DNA from: Ruegeria arenilitoris
Lineage (GTDB): Bacteria; Pseudomonadota; Alphaproteobacteria; Rhodobacterales; Rhodobacteraceae
Direction of reading: 5' to 3'
DNA: 64,000 nt
Assembly: GCF_013035425.1 (NCBI RefSeq)
Contig: NZ_WQHX01000001.1
Location: forward strand, 558,001 to 622,000
Numbering within the stretch: the first letter of the stretch is position 1; every line of letters begins with the position of its first letter. The notes beneath the pieces were generated by a model, which saw only the letters and a list, made by a program, of their open reading frames with translations, did no database searches and was not told the origin of the DNA. Both the position numbers and the translations under genes were made by a program. Shown one piece after another: positions 18,714 through 26,669 of the stretch.

Positions 18714-19427
18714 GTGACAGATTTTTTATTGATCCATGGTTCATGTCACGGTGCCTGGTGCTGGCGCGACCTTATTCCCGAACTAACTGGGATGGGTCAT
18801 TCCGCGCGCGCAATAGATATGCCCAGCCATGGGTCTGATCCGACGCCTATCGCGGATGTTTCCTTGGATTTGTGTCGCGACGCAATACTTGATGCCTCAA
18901 GCCCGGAAACAATTATCGTAGGACATTCATGGGGCGGTTTTCCAATCAGCGCCGCGGCGGAGGCCGACCCAAAAGGGCTGCGTGGGTTAATTTACCTTTG
19001 CGCATATGTTCCAAAAGACGGGCTGTCGATGGCCGAAATGCGCAAACGTGCCCCACGGCAATTGATCGCAGATGCAATTGAAAAATCTGCGGACGGGCTT
19101 TCGTACAGGATGCTACCTGGCCGGGTGCAATCTCTGTTTTATCACGATTGTCCGCCCGAGGTGGTTAGCTATGCCCAAGCCAGATTGTGCCCGCAGGCAA
19201 TCCGGCCACAGGAAACGCCGCTCAAAACTGGATCTAATTTTGCGAAAGTTCCCAAAGTATATATCCGCACGACCAATGACCAAACGGTACCAACAGAATA
19301 TCAAGCCGAGATGAGTCTGTGCGCTGAACCGGAACTTCAACTGACCATCGACAGTTCCCATTCACCTTTTTTCTCACACCCGAAAAAATTGGCTGAGTTT
19401 ATCACCCTTGCCGCTCGGAAGATGTAG
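18714..19427 (+). CDS. Alpha/beta hydrolase, EstC/salicylate-esterase-like
   Basis: The protein opens with FLLIHGSCHGAWCWRDLIPEL, a pattern shared with the small plant-like esterases and bacterial EstC family, and has the elbow VGHSWGGFPIS and a C-terminal His in DSSHSPFFSHP. The GTG at 18714 with AAAGGAG six bases upstream is clearly the start. The substrate is unknown. It follows the PcaD-like gene by 11 bases, so the two are probably co-transcribed. Confidence 0.82.
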   Translation: MTDFLLIHGSCHGAWCWRDLIPELTGMGHSARAIDMPSHGSDPTPIADVSLDLCRDAILDASSPETIIVGHSWGGFPISAAAEADPKGLRGLIYLCAYVPKDGLSMAEMRKRAPRQLIADAIEKSADGLSYRMLPGRVQSLFYHDCPPEVVSYAQARLCPQAIRPQETPLKTGSNFAKVPKVYIRTTNDQTVPTEYQAEMSLCAEPELQLTIDSSHSPFFSHPKKLAEFITLAARKM

Positions 19428-19714
19428 TCAGTCCGCTGTTTTCAAAGGGCATAAAAAGGATTGGTTGCACGAAACGCGCGTTCGGTAGTCGCGTCGCCGG
19501 TTGCAGAATGCCGTTGAGAAATTAGTCAGTCAGCAAACCCTGCCCTTCATACCCGTCGCGCCTTGTTATTGACCGTCTTTCTGATGCCCGCAAGACTATA
19601 GTTAATTAGACAAGTACGACCAACGCGACGTAAACGACACGCGTTTGACGGAAACTGCCTTGCAGCTCGCATCGTGACAGTCCACCGTGGCGTCACAAGT
19701 GAACGGGGACAAAT
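19428..19714. other. Gap of 287 bases without a gene
   Basis: This stretch separates the hydrolase pair from the alcohol dehydrogenase. I see no convincing reading frame, tRNA or strong hairpin in it. The right part presumably holds the promoter for the dehydrogenase and enolase-superfamily genes. Confidence 0.5.
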
Positions 19715-20809
19715 ATGCAAACCATCAAAGCCGCAGTTTGCCATGCTTTTGGCGACCCATTGGTCATCGAGGATATTCTGATCGCGCCGCCCGGTATGGG
19801 CGAAGTCGAAGTCACGTTGGAAGCCGTAGCAATTTGCCATTCCGATATTTCATATGCCAGTGGTGCCTGGGGTGGGTTTTTACCCGCAGTGTACGGCCAC
19901 GAAGCCGCTGGTGTAATCACGGCATTGGGTGAAGGTGCCGGAGAATTCAATGTCGGCGACCCTGTGGTCGTGACACTCATCCGTGCTTGCGGCACCTGCC
20001 CGTCTTGCGCTGGCGGAAAGCCGACCATTTGCGAAACGCCTTATGACACCGTCAAAGGGCCGCTGCGTACGGCTGATGGCGAGCCACTGGAACAAGCTAT
20101 GGCTTGCGGTGCCTTTGCTGAAAAAGTCGTGGTTAGCCATCGCCAGATCGTAAAAATACCTCAATCGATGCCCAAGGACGTCGCCAGTCTTTTGTCCTGC
20201 GGCGTTATTACCGGGGTTGGAGCAGCCGTTAACGCGGCGGCCCTGCGCCCAGGTCAAGATGTTGTGGTGATCGGTGCTGGCGGTGTCGGTCTGAACGCAA
20301 TTCAGGGTGCGCGCATTGCCGGCGCACGTCGCATCGTCGCCGTAGACATGACAGAAGAGAAGCTGGATATCGCTAAAGAGTTCGGAGCGACTCATGGCGT
20401 CCTAGCGACTCTGAGCGAGCCGTGGAAGGCCGCTTACAAGGCTTTTGGTGGGCGAGGCGCGGATGCCGTTCTGATCACCGTTGGCGCGATTCCGGCCTAC
20501 GATCAGGCTCCGCGATACCTTGGACGCGGTGGCAAGGCCGTTATGATCGGCATGCCCCATTCCGGAGCGCAAGCCAGCTATGAGCCTGTAATTTTGGCCG
20601 CGGTTGCGCAAGGTATGGTTGGATCAAAAATGGGCGATGTAGTCATTCAACGTGATATCCCATGGATGGTCGATCTTTATGAACAAGGGCGGTTGAAGTT
20701 GGATGAATTGATTTCGGGCCGTTGGTCTCTAAGCCAGATCAACGAGGCGATCGAAGACACAAAAACTGGTTCGGCAAAGCGCAACGTGATCATGTTCGGC
20801 AAAGATTGA
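19715..20809 (+). CDS. Zinc-dependent alcohol dehydrogenase (class III-like MDR)
   Basis: This 364-residue medium-chain dehydrogenase has the catalytic zinc ligands in AICHSD and YGHEAAG, the structural-zinc lobe CGTCPSCAGGKPTIC with four cysteines, and the Rossmann motif GAGGVGLNAIQGA. It is related to glutathione-dependent or short-alcohol dehydrogenases; the substrate is not determined. GGGGA precedes the ATG. It is 19 bases upstream of an enolase-superfamily gene, which suggests a shared sugar-acid or hydroxy-acid pathway. Confidence 0.88.
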   Translation: MQTIKAAVCHAFGDPLVIEDILIAPPGMGEVEVTLEAVAICHSDISYASGAWGGFLPAVYGHEAAGVITALGEGAGEFNVGDPVVVTLIRACGTCPSCAGGKPTICETPYDTVKGPLRTADGEPLEQAMACGAFAEKVVVSHRQIVKIPQSMPKDVASLLSCGVITGVGAAVNAAALRPGQDVVVIGAGGVGLNAIQGARIAGARRIVAVDMTEEKLDIAKEFGATHGVLATLSEPWKAAYKAFGGRGADAVLITVGAIPAYDQAPRYLGRGGKAVMIGMPHSGAQASYEPVILAAVAQGMVGSKMGDVVIQRDIPWMVDLYEQGRLKLDELISGRWSLSQINEAIEDTKTGSAKRNVIMFGKD

Positions 20810-20828
20810 GTCCCTGAAAGGACAGCGA

Positions 20829-22061
20829 ATGAAACTGCAGGATCTCGATATCATTGTCACTGCCCCGCCAGCCCCAGGGTGGGGCGGACGGTATTGGATA
20901 CTAGTAAAAGTAACTACTGACACAGGTATTACCGGTTGGGGCGAGTGTTATGCATCGTCAATCGGGCCCGAAGCCATGCAACACGTGATCCGCGACGTGT
21001 TCGACCGACACATGGCCGATGAAAACCCTGAAAACATTGAGCTGATGTTCCGCCGAGTCTATTCAAGCGGTTTCACGCAGCGGCCTGACCTGACAGTAAT
21101 GGGCGCATTTTCCGGCTTGGAAATCGCTTGTTGGGATATCCTGGGTAAGGATCGTAGCCGTCCTGTATATGCGCTGTTGGGCGGGCGAATGAATGAAAAA
21201 ATCAGAGCTTATACATATCTTTATCCACTGCCTCACCATAACCTGACCGACTTTTGGACTTCTCCGGAACAGGCCGGTGAATGCGCCGCTGAAATGGTGC
21301 GAAAAGGGTTTACTGCAGTCAAGTTCGACCCGGCTGGCCCATACACAATCCGGGGTGGGCATATGCCTGCAATGTCCGACATCTCAATGTCGGTCGCATT
21401 TTGCAAAGCTATTCGCGAAGCGGTCGGGGATCAGGCAGATTTGTTATTTGGGACTCACGGACAGTTCAATACAGCCGGTGCTATTCGTCTTGGCCAGGCA
21501 TTAGAGCCTTATTCACCTCTCTGGTATGAGGAACCGACGCCACCTGACATGATTGAGGATATGGCTCGTGTCGCCCGGAATGTACGTATTCCCGTGGCGA
21601 CAGGCGAGCGGATGACCACCAAGGCAGAATTCGGGGCTGTTATGCGCGCTGGCGCGGCTGAAATTTTGCAACCTGCTTTGGGCCGCGCTGGCGGGATATG
21701 GGAAATGAAAAAAGTGGCCGCCATGGCTGAAGTGTTTAACGTGCAAATGGCACCGCACCTGTACGCGGGGCCAGTTGAATGGGCCGCTAACATTCACCTG
21801 GCAGCGTCGATACCGAACCTGTTGTTGCTGGAAACCATCGAAACACCTTTCCACGATCAATTGATTAAGGGGACGATCAAGGTTCAGGACGGTTTTGTGG
21901 TCCCTGCCACCGCGCCCGGCCTTGGGATCGAAGTCGACGAGGAGTTGGCGCGCGCGCACCCATATTCTGGGGATGGGCTACATTTGCAGATGCAGGAAGA
22001 TCCATGTGATTACGTCAACGGAAACGCGTTTCAGGGCGGCGCACCCGCGACAGAGGGGTGA
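20829..22061 (+). CDS. Mandelate racemase/muconate lactonizing-family enzyme
   Basis: This 410-residue enolase-superfamily protein has the N-terminal capping domain and then the barrel, with metal and acid/base residues recognisable in AVKFDPAGP, WYEEPTPPD, ATGERMTTKAEF and MAPHLYAGP. The His near the end points to the sugar-acid dehydratase/mandelate racemase group, for example galactonate-type dehydratases or lactone cycloisomerases. The exact substrate needs a genome-neighbourhood or enzyme test. AAAGGA precedes the ATG. It follows the alcohol dehydrogenase closely. Confidence 0.85.
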   Translation: MKLQDLDIIVTAPPAPGWGGRYWILVKVTTDTGITGWGECYASSIGPEAMQHVIRDVFDRHMADENPENIELMFRRVYSSGFTQRPDLTVMGAFSGLEIACWDILGKDRSRPVYALLGGRMNEKIRAYTYLYPLPHHNLTDFWTSPEQAGECAAEMVRKGFTAVKFDPAGPYTIRGGHMPAMSDISMSVAFCKAIREAVGDQADLLFGTHGQFNTAGAIRLGQALEPYSPLWYEEPTPPDMIEDMARVARNVRIPVATGERMTTKAEFGAVMRAGAAEILQPALGRAGGIWEMKKVAAMAEVFNVQMAPHLYAGPVEWAANIHLAASIPNLLLLETIETPFHDQLIKGTIKVQDGFVVPATAPGLGIEVDEELARAHPYSGDGLHLQMQEDPCDYVNGNAFQGGAPATEG

Positions 22062-22119
22062 CAAACTTGGCTTGAATAAGGCATATTGTGCCAACTCCAA
22101 TCTGTCGACTGGACCTCCC

Positions 22120-22470
22120 GTGAACGCCCATCACCCTGGACCCAACGTACTACCCCCCGAGACGCCGCACAACATGAAGGAAAGCGCGGCCAATGCGGCT
22201 GCGTTCCTCAAGGCGCTTGGCCATGAAGGGCGCTTGATGATCCTTTGCCATCTTAGCGCCGGTGAGTACTCTGTTGGGGAGTTAGAGAAGCTTCTGGACA
22301 TGCGTCAGGCGACAGTCAGCCAAATGCTTGCCCGTCTTCGCGAAGAGGGGATGGTCACAACCCGTCGGGATGGGAAAACGATCTACTATGCATTAAGTGA
22401 CGGGAAGACTGCGCAGACTATCGAGCTGCTGTACAGTTTGTTTTGCGTTCCGACGACACAACCCGATTAG
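22120..22470 (+). CDS. ArsR-family repressor with SqrR/BigR-type cysteine pair
   Basis: This 116-residue winged-helix protein has the recognition helix in MRQATVSQMLARLREEGMV and the wing in TTRRDGKTIYYAL. It lacks the CxC metal motif of ArsR/SmtB sensors. Counting from the GTG at 22120, two cysteines lie at 43 (LMILCHLSAGE) and 109 (SLFCVP). Their 66-residue separation equals that of the redox cysteines of SqrR (41/107) and BigR (42/108), which sense persulfide. That suggests a sulfide/persulfide repressor, although no sulfide oxidation gene is adjacent. An ATG at 22174 is an alternative start. The stop overlaps the convergent ABC gene by four bases. Confidence 0.8.
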   Translation: MNAHHPGPNVLPPETPHNMKESAANAAAFLKALGHEGRLMILCHLSAGEYSVGELEKLLDMRQATVSQMLARLREEGMVTTRRDGKTIYYALSDGKTAQTIELLYSLFCVPTTQPD

Positions 22471-25400
22471 TTCGAGACATATCCAGCAATAACCTGCATT
22501 AGCTTGAATGCGGTGGCGGCGTCATTTTCGACCACGGCCAGGAATTCCTCTTCCCCAATGCGCAAACAAGCAAGATCTGTCTCCGCGATCATGCTAAGCG
22601 CGCGGGGTTCTTTTCGGATCAAGCCAAGTTCACCTACCAAAGCCCCCGAGCCAACAGTCAAGATCAGTTTATCCGGCCCGTCAGGTTGTGGCAGATACAA
22701 ACCTGCCTCGCCCTCAAGAACCACATATGCACCGTCGGTTGGTTGATCGTCCTTAAGAAAAATGACTTCACCAGCAGACGCGTTGAACCAACGCGCACCA
22801 AACGCAAGCAGCCGTAACTGCCTCCTGTCCAGACCCGAAAACAGCGGTGTCTGTTCCAGTGCTCGCAGCTTACGCGCAAGGTCAGCAGAAGAGGCACTGT
22901 CTTCTTCCACGTCCTCTGGTTTTTCGTCTGTCACAACACGACCTTGGCGGATTTCAACGTACATGTCGAACACATTTGGATTCTGAAACTGATCATTGAG
23001 GTAGATGACCGTTGTTTCGGGCAGCAACTCACGCAAGTTTTTATATACGGCCACTTGCGTTTCCATGTCATAGCTAGCCAACGCATTTTCCAGAATAAGG
23101 ATGTCGGGTTTTTTTATTGTTGCCCGGGTAAATGCGAGCGGCTCGGCAAAGACGGCGGGCAGGTTCTGACCGCCAAGCGCGACTGGAATGTCGTAAATTA
23201 GAGCCACCACAAGTGATCGTGCTCCATTTTCCGAAAGAACGTCAGCAATCAGTTTGCGAACCTCGTCAGACCGACCTCCCCCAATCTGACTGACTTTTCC
23301 GAATAGCGCATTCTCCATGACCGTGAGCCCAGGAGCAAATTCCGCTTGATTCAGCGGCACGAACACATCCTGCAAACGCTCCATTAACTTATCAGAATGA
23401 CTGGCTCGTAATTCCAATATGCGGTTCTTCAATTCATCGGTAAATGCGGGGCCAATCTGTTCTGCAGATATAACGAAGGGAACAGCAAGCAAATTGGCCA
23501 GTTGCTCGTCATCCAACCCAGAAGCCCCTTCTTGCCGAGTGCGTTCTACGAGTTCGACGGCGGCTTCGTAAGTCTGTGCCTGAAGGCCGAGTTTGCGAAA
23601 CAGCGGGTGATCCGTACCGTCCAAGCCAAAGATCTGACGCAGCATATCGATGACGTCACGGGTCAATCCAATCAAAGTCTCATCCAACCCCAATTCCCGT
23701 AATTGACCCAGAAAAACAGTCTGCTGGGCCAACAACTCTTGGGTGACGGGAACGCGCGGCGTTGCAAACAAAAGGTTCTCTGCGACAGGCAATGCGGGGT
23801 TGTAAACCTTTTGATCAAAAATCAACGCTTGTTGGTCAAGTTCGGCCCGTCGCACTGCCTGTTGCACAATGGGCCGCAGTTCAACCAACTTTCGGGCCAA
23901 CGCTGGATGTTCTTCGGGATCAAAGACTTGGTCTGCTCCTCGCTGGAATAATGCTGCCCCCGACCCCATCCCGTCGATTAACTTCAACCACCAATCGCGC
24001 AGTTCTTCGGGACTTTTTAATCCCGCCAACGAGGGGTCAAGCCAATCGGCGCGGAAGGGATCGTCACTATTGCCTGCACGCAGAGTTTCGGCAAACTCCG
24101 AATCCGCCTCTGGTATCGAAACAGGTCTATACCGCATCGGCATCATCACATTATCGCCCAGGGAACCTTGGAACATTACAGGTCTCGAGGTCGCATAACC
24201 GATCCGTGCGGCCACGACTGCTTGATGCAACGATGCAAGATCATGATCGCCAATCTTGACATGCCCCGAACCGGGCAGGATTTCACGCGTCAAAAGCTCG
24301 GCCATTGCCCGCCGGTCTTCTTCGCTTGGGGCCGCTATTCCAATTGTTTTTCCGGCGGGAAACTTAAGGTTCAGATCGTCCAACACCTGATTTCCGTCCA
24401 TGTCGCGCACAGAAACTCTGTCCAAAACAATGTCCCCGTTCAAATACGGCCGATCTTCCGGCTCCCCTTCGAACAAAGCTTCGTCCTGCATTCCAGTGGG
24501 GGCAAACCGCTCGATTACCACGTCCCATCGAAGCGACATATCTTGGGTCTGGTTGTAATATGTCAAAAGCTCTTTCCACGGAGAGCTTAAGTCCTTGTAA
24601 GCCGCAAGCGCAGCCACCAATGCCCCTAACGAAACGGACCCTTGTAAAACCAATAATCCGCCAACCAGATAAAACAGGAATGGTGTCAGTTGCGAGATGA
24701 AGTTATTGATAAACTTCATGAAAAACTTTTTTTGATAGATCTCGAAACGAATTGCAAAAAGCCTGCTCAGCTGATCTGAAATCATGGAGCGACGGTACCG
24801 CCAGCCGCCGTTGGCCCTCAGAGTGGCGGCACCTGCAGCATTTTCACCGATTTGCGCAGCCAGAACACGAACCTCTTGAATACGAGTTTTGTTCAACAGG
24901 TTGATTTGCCGTTGAAGCTTAGGAATGAGCCAAGCTTGCAGCGGTATCAATGCAATAGCTGCCAGCCCGAACCAGAAGCTCTGAAGGAACAGAAAGGACA
25001 GGATGGTTATCATCTGACCAGCTTGCAAGACAGGCTGACTGATCGCGTCACCCATCAACCCGCCCATTGGTTCGCTTTCAGCGGTGATCATCGAAACCAT
25101 TTCGCCTTGGCTGACCCGCTCAAAATATGGCTGTGGGAACCTGAGTGCCCGATTGATCAATTGATAGCGAAAACGACGCAACATCCGTTCGCTCAGAATG
25201 CCCTTCATGGTGTTGATGCGCATTTTCATTAGACCGTGGGCCAAGACCGCGAATAAAAATGCGATGCATAGAATGATCAGGAACGTTGTCTGTGGCAGAT
25301 CGAAACCCAACACATTTATGATCGAACTTGAAGCACCAATCGCGTCATTGATAATGCGCTTGGGCAATTCAAGCGTGAGGTATAGCAAAGGGAACAAAGT

Positions 25401-25475
25401 CGCTGTCACGGCCAGCAAGGTCAACTGATCGCGTTTGGAGTATTTCCAGATGAACTGAAAAATCGTTCGTTCTAT
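22467..25475 (-). CDS. ABC-exporter-like protein with degenerate ATPase site and cNMP-binding domain
   Basis: About 1,000 residues. Numbering from the in-frame TTG at 25424: an exporter-type membrane domain (1-300), then an ABC-like region (330-840), then a cyclic-nucleotide-binding domain (855-985, with GELGLIRKEPRALS). The ATPase is abnormal. Where Walker A should be, the sequence reads GIAAPSEEDRR, without the GKS/T. The signature is reduced to LGGQNLP (750-756), and Walker B is ILILENALASYD. About 320 residues separate the Q-loop-like PVMFQGSLGDNV from the signature, with two further Q-loop-like copies (ALPVAENLLFATP, GLTVMENALFGK). Sequence matching a normal N-terminus (ERTIFQFIWKYSKRDQ) extends upstream to an ATA codon at 25475, with no ATG, GTG or TTG in between; I use 25475 tentatively. 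Confidence 0.75.
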   Translation of the reverse strand: MERTIFQFIWKYSKRDQLTLLAVTATLFPLLYLTLELPKRIINDAIGASSSIINVLGFDLPQTTFLIILCIAFLFAVLAHGLMKMRINTMKGILSERMLRRFRYQLINRALRFPQPYFERVSQGEMVSMITAESEPMGGLMGDAISQPVLQAGQMITILSFLFLQSFWFGLAAIALIPLQAWLIPKLQRQINLLNKTRIQEVRVLAAQIGENAAGAATLRANGGWRYRRSMISDQLSRLFAIRFEIYQKKFFMKFINNFISQLTPFLFYLVGGLLVLQGSVSLGALVAALAAYKDLSSPWKELLTYYNQTQDMSLRWDVVIERFAPTGMQDEALFEGEPEDRPYLNGDIVLDRVSVRDMDGNQVLDDLNLKFPAGKTIGIAAPSEEDRRAMAELLTREILPGSGHVKIGDHDLASLHQAVVAARIGYATSRPVMFQGSLGDNVMMPMRYRPVSIPEADSEFAETLRAGNSDDPFRADWLDPSLAGLKSPEELRDWWLKLIDGMGSGAALFQRGADQVFDPEEHPALARKLVELRPIVQQAVRRAELDQQALIFDQKVYNPALPVAENLLFATPRVPVTQELLAQQTVFLGQLRELGLDETLIGLTRDVIDMLRQIFGLDGTDHPLFRKLGLQAQTYEAAVELVERTRQEGASGLDDEQLANLLAVPFVISAEQIGPAFTDELKNRILELRASHSDKLMERLQDVFVPLNQAEFAPGLTVMENALFGKVSQIGGGRSDEVRKLIADVLSENGARSLVVALIYDIPVALGGQNLPAVFAEPLAFTRATIKKPDILILENALASYDMETQVAVYKNLRELLPETTVIYLNDQFQNPNVFDMYVEIRQGRVVTDEKPEDVEEDSASSADLARKLRALEQTPLFSGLDRRQLRLLAFGARWFNASAGEVIFLKDDQPTDGAYVVLEGEAGLYLPQPDGPDKLILTVGSGALVGELGLIRKEPRALSMIAETDLACLRIGEEEFLAVVENDAATAFKLMQVIAGYVSN

Positions 25476-25503
25476 GGAACCCGCCCCACTGCTGATCCGT
25501 CAG

Positions 25504-25520
25504 TCAAATCATTGATTTGA
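25504..25520. promoter_or_regulatory. 17-base palindrome upstream of the ABC/cNMP gene
   Basis: TCAAATCA and TGATTTGA are perfect eight-base arms around a single T. It lies about 30 bases upstream of the probable translation start of the leftward ABC/cNMP gene, within a promoter-sized gap shared with the DUF3307 gene. The half-site order is the reverse of an FNR/CRP site, so another regulator is more likely. Confidence 0.45.
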
Positions 25521-25565
25521 ACGTGAATACAATACGAAGAATTTACCGCATTCATATCCGAATAC

Positions 25566-25679
25566 GCAAATGAATTTCCGATTCGAGACAATTTCGCGTT
25601 GTGCGAACAAGTTCATTTGCACCTCACGGATTTCCACCCTAATCTTCTAACGGGGACGATATCGGGAGGATTCATTTGC
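25566..25679 (+). repeat. Three copies of a 9-mer able to form alternative hairpins
   Basis: GCAAATGAA (25566-25574) is complementary to TTCATTTGC at 25612-25620 and again at 25671-25679. The second complement, with one extra base pair, spans the TTG start of the DUF3307 gene. In an mRNA starting upstream the single left arm could pair with only one partner at a time. Whether this is regulatory is unknown. Confidence 0.4.
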
Positions 25680-26065
25680 CTGCGACGATAGGCACCGTGC
25701 TGCTTTTGCTCTGTCTACTGCAGATAAAGCACATGTTTGCCGACTATTACTTGCAAACGCCCAAAATGCTTTCGGGGCGTGGCACATACTTTCATCTCGG
25801 GCGGGCCCAGCATGCCGCTGTGCATGTTTTGGGGTCAGTGATTATATTTGCTCTGTTCCGCGCGCCAGTGGAATTCATTCTAATTGTCGCGGCTCTGGAA
25901 TGGATTGTTCACTTTCATATCGACTTTGCAAAGGCAAGCTACTCCGACAAGAAACGCCTACAACCAAATCAGGCGGCATTTTGGCGCGCGGCAGGGTTGG
26001 ATCAGTGTTTGCACAACCTGACCTACATCGCGATGGCCTGGGCATGGGTTTCTTTCGCGGCCTAG
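25676..26065 (+). CDS. DUF3307 membrane protein
   Basis: This 129-residue protein matches the DUF3307 pattern: hydrophobic helices with the polar signature KHMFADYYLQT near the start, HIDFAKASYSDKK in the middle and a final helix ending in WAWVSFAA. It should be an inner-membrane protein; the family has no established function. The start is a TTG at 25676 with GGGAGGA five bases before it. It ends four bases before the convergent Lrp gene. Confidence 0.82.
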   Translation: MPATIGTVLLLLCLLQIKHMFADYYLQTPKMLSGRGTYFHLGRAQHAAVHVLGSVIIFALFRAPVEFILIVAALEWIVHFHIDFAKASYSDKKRLQPNQAAFWRAAGLDQCLHNLTYIAMAWAWVSFAA

Positions 26066-26068
26066 TTT

Positions 26069-26530
26069 CTAAGGAACAATTGGCCGATTTCTTTTGATCG
26101 TGCGTAAAACCACGTTGGTTTGCGCGCTCGCGACGGCCGGAAGGCGGAAGAGAAATTCCTCGAGAAATACGTTGTACCCTGCCAAATCCTTGCACAAAAC
26201 ACGCAGATGATAGTCTGCCTGACCGGTGGTCGCGTAACACTCTTGAACGTCCGAATTCAGCTCAACCGCACGAATGAATTCGACGATTCTTTCCGGGTCG
26301 TGCCGTGTAAGGTGAACATGAACAATCGCTTCGAAATGCAGTCCCATAGCAGATGGATCGACAACCGCTCCGTAGCGCCGAATAATCCCGGCATCCTCAA
26401 GCGCGCGCACTCGTCGCCAAAGAGCTGACGGCGACATTCCCACCGCCTCGGCCAGTTCCGCATTAGACATTTGACTGTCTTCCTGCAGCAGCTTCAGTAT
26501 CCGATGATCTTTTTCTTCGATGAAAGTCAT
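26069..26530 (-). CDS. Lrp/AsnC-family regulator
   Basis: This 153-residue protein has the Lrp helix-turn-helix (MSNAELAEAVGMSPSALWRRV) and a RAM ligand-binding domain (AIVHVHLTRHDPERIVEF, VQECYATTGQADYHLRV). I set the start at the ATG at 26530. It is divergent from the indolepyruvate oxidoreductase gene with 139 bases between them, the usual setting for an amino-acid-responsive local regulator. It probably controls that gene and itself. Confidence 0.92.
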   Translation of the reverse strand: MTFIEEKDHRILKLLQEDSQMSNAELAEAVGMSPSALWRRVRALEDAGIIRRYGAVVDPSAMGLHFEAIVHVHLTRHDPERIVEFIRAVELNSDVQECYATTGQADYHLRVLCKDLAGYNVFLEEFLFRLPAVASAQTNVVLRTIKRNRPIVP

Positions 26531-26543
26531 ATCGAATAAAATA

Positions 26544-26556
26544 GTCAATATTTGAC
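26544..26556. promoter_or_regulatory. Palindrome between lrp-type gene and indolepyruvate oxidoreductase
   Basis: GTCAA and TTGAC face each other across three bases, in A/T-rich DNA 14 bases upstream of the Lrp gene start. Lrp-family proteins bind imperfect A/T-rich palindromes, so this is a reasonable autoregulatory operator. Confidence 0.45.
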
Positions 26557-26669
26557 AATAATCGACCAAATTTTTCGACTAGATGCTCCTTGGGCTGATA
26601 AAAAGGTACGCATTTCCACGATTATCCGAGTAAAATAACCAAGAAATCTGGCAGACTTCGGACGACAGC

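Noticed and set aside
19428-19714. tRNA or small RNA in the gap before the alcohol dehydrogenase
   Set aside because: No T-loop sequence, cloverleaf arms or terminator hairpin could be drawn.
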